Origin: Gymnorhina tibicen
Taxonomy: Eukaryota > Chordata > Aves > Passeriformes > Artamidae
Reading direction: 5' to 3'
Assembly (NCBI GenBank): GCA_013399875.1
Contig: VXAZ01003472.1
Coordinates: 171,099 to 235,098 of the forward strand
DNA length: 64,000 nt
In this document: positions 60,367-64,000 of the stretch, piece by piece
Layout: each line of letters starts with the position of its first letter
Position numbering within the stretch: position 1 is the first letter of the stretch
Translations under genes and position numbers: made by a program
The notes under the pieces: generated by a model
The model's database searches: none
Seen by the model: only the letters and a program-made list of their open reading frames with translations
Told to the model about the DNA's origin: nothing

Positions 60367-62006
60367 ATATACCATAACTTAACCACATTTGCTCTTATAT
60401 ACTCTTGCTCAAAGCTTGTTCACTGTGGACATAGCATTTGCTTTCTTTTTCCTACCTCTTTTCTTGCCCATTTCTAATGTGAAGGAAGTCTAAGGATAAT
60501 TCAGTCAAGATTTTATTCTCTTAGCATTGATCTGATCCTACGACACAAATTGACTGTAATCATGGGACCATTAAAGAGAGTCTACATTTTTTAATCTTTT
60601 AGTTGAGAACCAAAGGTTATCTGCATACTTATTACAAATAATGATCAGGCAAAATGATTGTCTCCTCATCTGCATTGAGAATTACCATGAATTACCAAAG
60701 ATCTGTCATGATACTTGCGGTGAACTCCACAAGGATCAGTGAGACACAAGTGAAGAGACGTTAGAGAATTCTCAGCAAAGACAATTGTTTTCAGTTGTAA
60801 CATGGCCAACACAAAAACTTAGTCAGCAAAAATTATTTAAGTCCTTAACAGAAAAGTTTTCACATGCTTTTCTGAAGCAAAGAGAATACTAGAATTAGTA
60901 CAACCAAGTCCTGTTACAGGAAGCCAGTGTAACACAACGCACTGTAATCTTGTACAGTAACACAGTAGTCTTGTAAGACTTTCAAATAGCTTCCAAAACA
61001 CAACAGAAAACAAAATATGTGGGCAAGTGACACAGAGCATTGAGGACTGACATGCTTTGAAGATGTTTCTCTGAAACAAACCTCCAGTGGCATCTGTACA
61101 GGCTGGCATCCAGAAAGTCCCATTAGAAGGAAGTGAGCTGTAACCACTGTCATCTCACTGTCTATTCTTTCAGAGCAGACTAAGAAGTGTAAGCTTTTGT
61201 GAACTTAAAAGAAGTTATTTTTTATTAGGAGCACAAACGGGCTTGCCTCTTCAGATTTGGAGAAATCTGGAAAAAGATGAAGTAGGTGGGGGATTCTAGG
61301 TCAAGGAGACATGGCAGAACTCAGAACTGGCACTGTATCTGTCTCCAGCTTGTCACATCACACCCTCTATATACAAAACAGGGGTGTAAAGCAGAAAGGG
61401 AATTTAGCTGCCCCAGTGCTAGACCCATCTTGATCAAAGAGATTTTCTGTCACTTGTTCTTGGAACAGTGGGGATAAATAGACAGATGCCAGAGAAGTGG
61501 GACTTAAGGAAATAACTAAAACCCAAAAACCCCCAACAGAACATATAAAAAGATTCAGGCTAATGAGCCAAAACTTGCTAATTGATAACTTTCTTCAGCC
61601 ACGGGAGAAAGAATGGTAGCTAACAGTCACATACAGGAGCAAAGAAAAAGAGATGAGGAGAATAAGCAAGTCTGAAAGAAACAGAGTAAATACATATAAC
61701 CTTGGTTTCCGCTAAGTCCTGTTACTTGCTTAATAATGCAGGTGCATTCTTCAATCTATATGGTCTTCTAAATTAAAAAAAAATCTCATTTGCTAAATAA
61801 AACAATATCCAGCAAACAAATTTTCACTTCATCAGTAGCCCAGTTTTATGGACTATACGTATTTTCAAGTGTTCCTGTAGAATGTATCACACAAAGAAGT
61901 TCACACATGCTGTTTCTTTCCCAAGCAGATAGGCTTAATGCAGAAAAAATTTTTAAATGCATCCCCTACCTGCCCCCAAAAAAGGAAAGAAACTTTATCA
62001 CTTTAC

Positions 62007-62206
62007 CGATTCCTGTTTATCCTTCACACCTTCCTCCTTTAATATTCCCAAAAGATTTACAGCCAGCTGCTGCCTGGTAGTTCCAGAAACATCCCCTGAC
62101 AGGCAGTCTCCAACTGTTGTAGAAGATAAGATCTGTAGCACAGGCATCACCAAAGTAAGGGCTGTGGTTGAGATGTGGGTTTCTGAACATGAAAGGAGCT
62201 TGTAGG
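62007..62206 (-). CDS. FOCAD: FOCAD exon (window exon 3)
   Basis: 200 bases: two complete the previous Ala codon, then 66 codons to phase 0. Acceptor AAATAG, donor TCG|GTAAAG. Contains YKLLSCSE, LVMPVLQILSSTTVGDCLSG and TRQQLAVNLLGILKEE, matching human LKLLSVTE, LVMPILQILSSTALEDCIS and SRQQLALNLLEMI. The final quarter is less conserved. Confidence 0.92.
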
Positions 62207-63373
62207 CTATTTAAGACAAGTTGAGGAAAAACAAAGGAGAAAAAAAGAAATGAACATTGGTACATTTAGGCATGACACAGATATTTCTAGGAAACATTTC
62301 AATTGAGCAAAGTAAAGGTGTCCAGATTTACTGTACGTGTATATGAAAGGGGAAAGATTTTTTTGTGATTTTTCATTTAGAGAGTCACACATTTCTGTTG
62401 TTTATGGCAAAGTACCTGATGGCGGCAAAAAATACAAAAATGGAATGTTGCGCAGACCTTTGTTTTTACTGGAATAACTACACTAATCACAACTGCTAAA
62501 TCAAAAGCACGGCTAAACATTGTCATGATTGTCTCTCCTGTTCTCAGTACCTGTAATAAGAAACCATTCAGGATGCATGAACATCAGCTAAGAATATCCT
62601 GTTGGCTCAAAAATAAGCTCCAAGATAGAATGGAGCTTAAAATACAGCAACATCAATGAGAAAAGTCAGTGTAGCAGGAAAATTTATATTTACTGCCATT
62701 ATTTTTTAAATTCAGGAAAAATTCTGCTTATAAAGAAACCCTATTTCACCACGCAATCCAACTTCAGGGGAATGCAGTGGTTATTTCATAAATATGAAGA
62801 AATGAAGACACAGTTTTAAGATTGTGGATTCCTCTTTCACAAGAAGAGCTTTACCTAGACTCAAGACAGACTTTTGCTGACTTTCTGGAGTTTGCAGCAG
62901 TAGAAGTGCTAGCCCAATTATACATTGGTCCACTGGAAATACCTACAAGGAAATAAGAAAAAGGTTCCAAGTCTCCTTTGTTTCTCAGTGACACTAAACA
63001 GAACAAACAGGAAACTACCAAAACTTTAAAAGATTTATCTTCATGAACTATAGCGACTGCATATGCAGTGACAGAGCAATGAAGAATATAATTGTGTGAA
63101 AATAGTATTTTAACTAAGTAACTAGAACATTTTGTTACTTTGTTCAGACTATTGTAACTCACTTTAAACAAATTTCCATACTAAGAGATTAATTGATATA
63201 TACATAACCAGTTAAGTTTTTAACCTTCTGAAGGTATTCAACCAAGAAAAAAAATTATAAACTTTTGACACCAACACTAGTCTCCTGCAGATGAATGTCA
63301 TAAGTGTCTTTAGTGTCTTAAACATGATGTTCTTTAAATTAAAATATTTTACATTTTTACCATGTACTCTTAC
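62207..63373 (-). other. introns flanking FOCAD exon 2, nothing recognised
   Basis: Two short introns (648 and 431 bases) around exon 2 (62855-62942). AT-rich, without repeats I can name. Confidence 0.6.
62855..62942 (-). CDS. FOCAD: FOCAD exon (window exon 2)
   Basis: 88 bases, entering in phase 0 and leaving one base over. Acceptor CCTTGTAG, donor CTAG|GTAAAG. Encodes VFPVDQCIIGLALLLLQTPE then SQQKSVLSL. The LALLLLQTP.SQQK run is the same as in human FOCAD. A stop-free reading in another frame over this interval is only a shadow. Confidence 0.92.
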
Positions 63374-63580
63374 CTCTTTTAAGAGCTCAAAGTTGTCCTC
63401 TATTAGGGAGATCAAAGATGAGCATTCTCCTGTTACATTTAAACACACTTCACAGAAACATAACAGTTGCAGAGTAAGCTGGGATAACTGATCTTTCCAA
63501 AACAAAGGATAGCGTAGTAGGCTGAGGAACAGCTCTTGCAGGAAAAACAAGGCTTCTGTAACTTGCAGTAAGTCTTTAAG
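63374..63580 (-). CDS. FOCAD: FOCAD exon (window exon 1, most 5')
   Basis: 69 codons, phase 0 at both ends. It starts after CTCTCTGCAG and ends at GAG|GTAAGAG. The peptide opens LKDLLQVTEALFFLQELF and contains RYPLFWKDQL, NVTGECSSLISL and ends FELLKE. It aligns with human VKDLIQTTEA...GECSSSIHLL...VELLKE near residue 233. The preceding exon is beyond the window. Confidence 0.93.
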
Positions 63581-64000
63581 CTGCAGAGAGGTAGTTAAAA
63601 CAAAACAAAGCCAAAACATGATGATTTAGTTGCCCTTCCCTCTCTACACAGAATTTAGAATTAAGTTCTATTAGCTCTGCTATGTTTCTACTGCAAATAG
63701 TACTAAATCTTTGAGGAAACGTATTTATAAACTAATACCAGGAATCCCTTATCCAACTTCTCTGAAAAAAAACAACTTACGAAGTCAAATGCTATTTGAT
63801 ATTTTGAAGTAAAATGAGAAACATGTGAAAGAATTAAAACATTTATTGGTAGCTGACGAGAAAAATCCCTTTCTACTCAAAAGCAACAGCAACTAATTCA
63901 GCTCTTGCGGTTCCTATAACAACACAAAAAAGTGTGTAGGGATTTCATCAAGCAAGTAAATATTCTTGTAACACAAACATCTGGCTCTACAATATTTCCT
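63581..64000 (-). other. FOCAD intron upstream of exon 1, partial
   Basis: Minus-strand search for the preceding exon (human ...ILQLCCDIVPCLQ) found no match. A GTAAGTTG at 63779 has no open frame in front of it. Continues beyond the window. Confidence 0.6.

Larger units (their letters stand above)
57955..62006 (-). other. FOCAD intron 3/4 (4.1 kb)
   Basis: Contains a G/T-rich tract (59758-59846), an AC/AT microsatellite (60080-60168) and a CR1 tail (60310-60366). The rest is ordinary AT-rich sequence. Confidence 0.6.
1..64000 (-). other. FOCAD: FOCAD (focadhesin) gene, central and 3' part, 33 exons
   Basis: The gene spans the whole window and continues off both ends. Joined exons encode a long alpha-helical, leucine-rich protein that matches human focadhesin segment by segment (for example GECSS, RPYQHGADMLAAISQ, DESQAVQIHMGLGLGMF, CGHGKAEDLSNRL, VTQAQSSQNAA). 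As known for the family, focadhesin is a large cytoplasmic HEAT/ARM-like protein with a DUF3730 region and a C-terminal focadhesin domain. It is reported at focal adhesions with vinculin, as a glioma tumour-suppressor candidate, and as a stabiliser of the SKI mRNA-decay complex whose loss causes childhood liver disease. All 32 introns seen are GT-AG and all phases agree, so the gene looks functional. The identification rests on recalled human sequence, not on a search. Confidence 0.96.

Noticed and set aside
63779..63880. Possible upstream FOCAD exon ending at a GTAAGTTG
   Set aside because: No frame matches the expected human segment ending IVPCLQ and the phase does not fit exon 1.
1..64000. 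MIR491, hosted in a FOCAD intron in mammals
   Set aside because: I saw no precursor-like match on the minus strand; its host intron in human is probably upstream of the exons here, and presence in birds is doubtful.
1..64000. A prokaryotic-style defence or mobile system, CRISPR, or gene cluster
   Set aside because: Intron-exon structure, CR1 and LTR repeats and the absence of any second conserved protein show ordinary vertebrate intronic DNA.

Overview
The window is vertebrate nuclear DNA, most likely from a bird and probably a songbird. One conserved protein-coding gene is spread over many short exons separated by introns. The interspersed repeats are CR1 LINE fragments plus solo LTRs of avian endogenous retrovirus families. 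There are no SINE/Alu-like elements and no prokaryotic gene layout.

The whole window lies inside one gene on the minus strand, FOCAD (focadhesin, KIAA1797). I reconstructed 33 consecutive coding exons, from 63580 (5' side) down to 861 (3' side). Every join keeps the reading frame and every intron is GT-AG. Together they give 4210 coding bases (about 1400 codons) with no stop or frameshift. The match is to my memory of human FOCAD (about 1800 residues), from roughly residue 230 to 1630. The first exons, promoter and 5' end lie beyond 64000. The last exons and 3' UTR lie before position 1.

Introns make up over 90% of the window. 1-12935: closely spaced 3' exons with one CR1 fragment. 12936-25214: middle exons, an unclassified C-rich repeat near 18.9-19.3 kb and a complete solo LTR at 20980-21599. 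25215-31928: a large intron with a 600-base CR1 copy, a hairpin and a solo LTR with a 6-base target duplication. 31929-40044: exons, a degenerate local duplication, an 803-base solo LTR, a second-family LTR, a CR1 copy and a candidate 54-base cassette exon. 40045-49139: a second copy of the 20980 LTR family, CR1 fragments and another solo LTR. 49140-63580: two large, repeat-poor introns and the most 5' exons.

No second gene, structural RNA, CRISPR array or new multi-gene system was found. The most notable observations are the candidate in-frame cassette exon (36328-36381), the fact that all six recognised LTRs are antisense to FOCAD, and target-site duplications on four of those LTRs. FOCAD lies in the 9p21 synteny block of human, which corresponds to the chicken Z chromosome, so Z linkage is a reasonable inference that the sequence alone does not prove.
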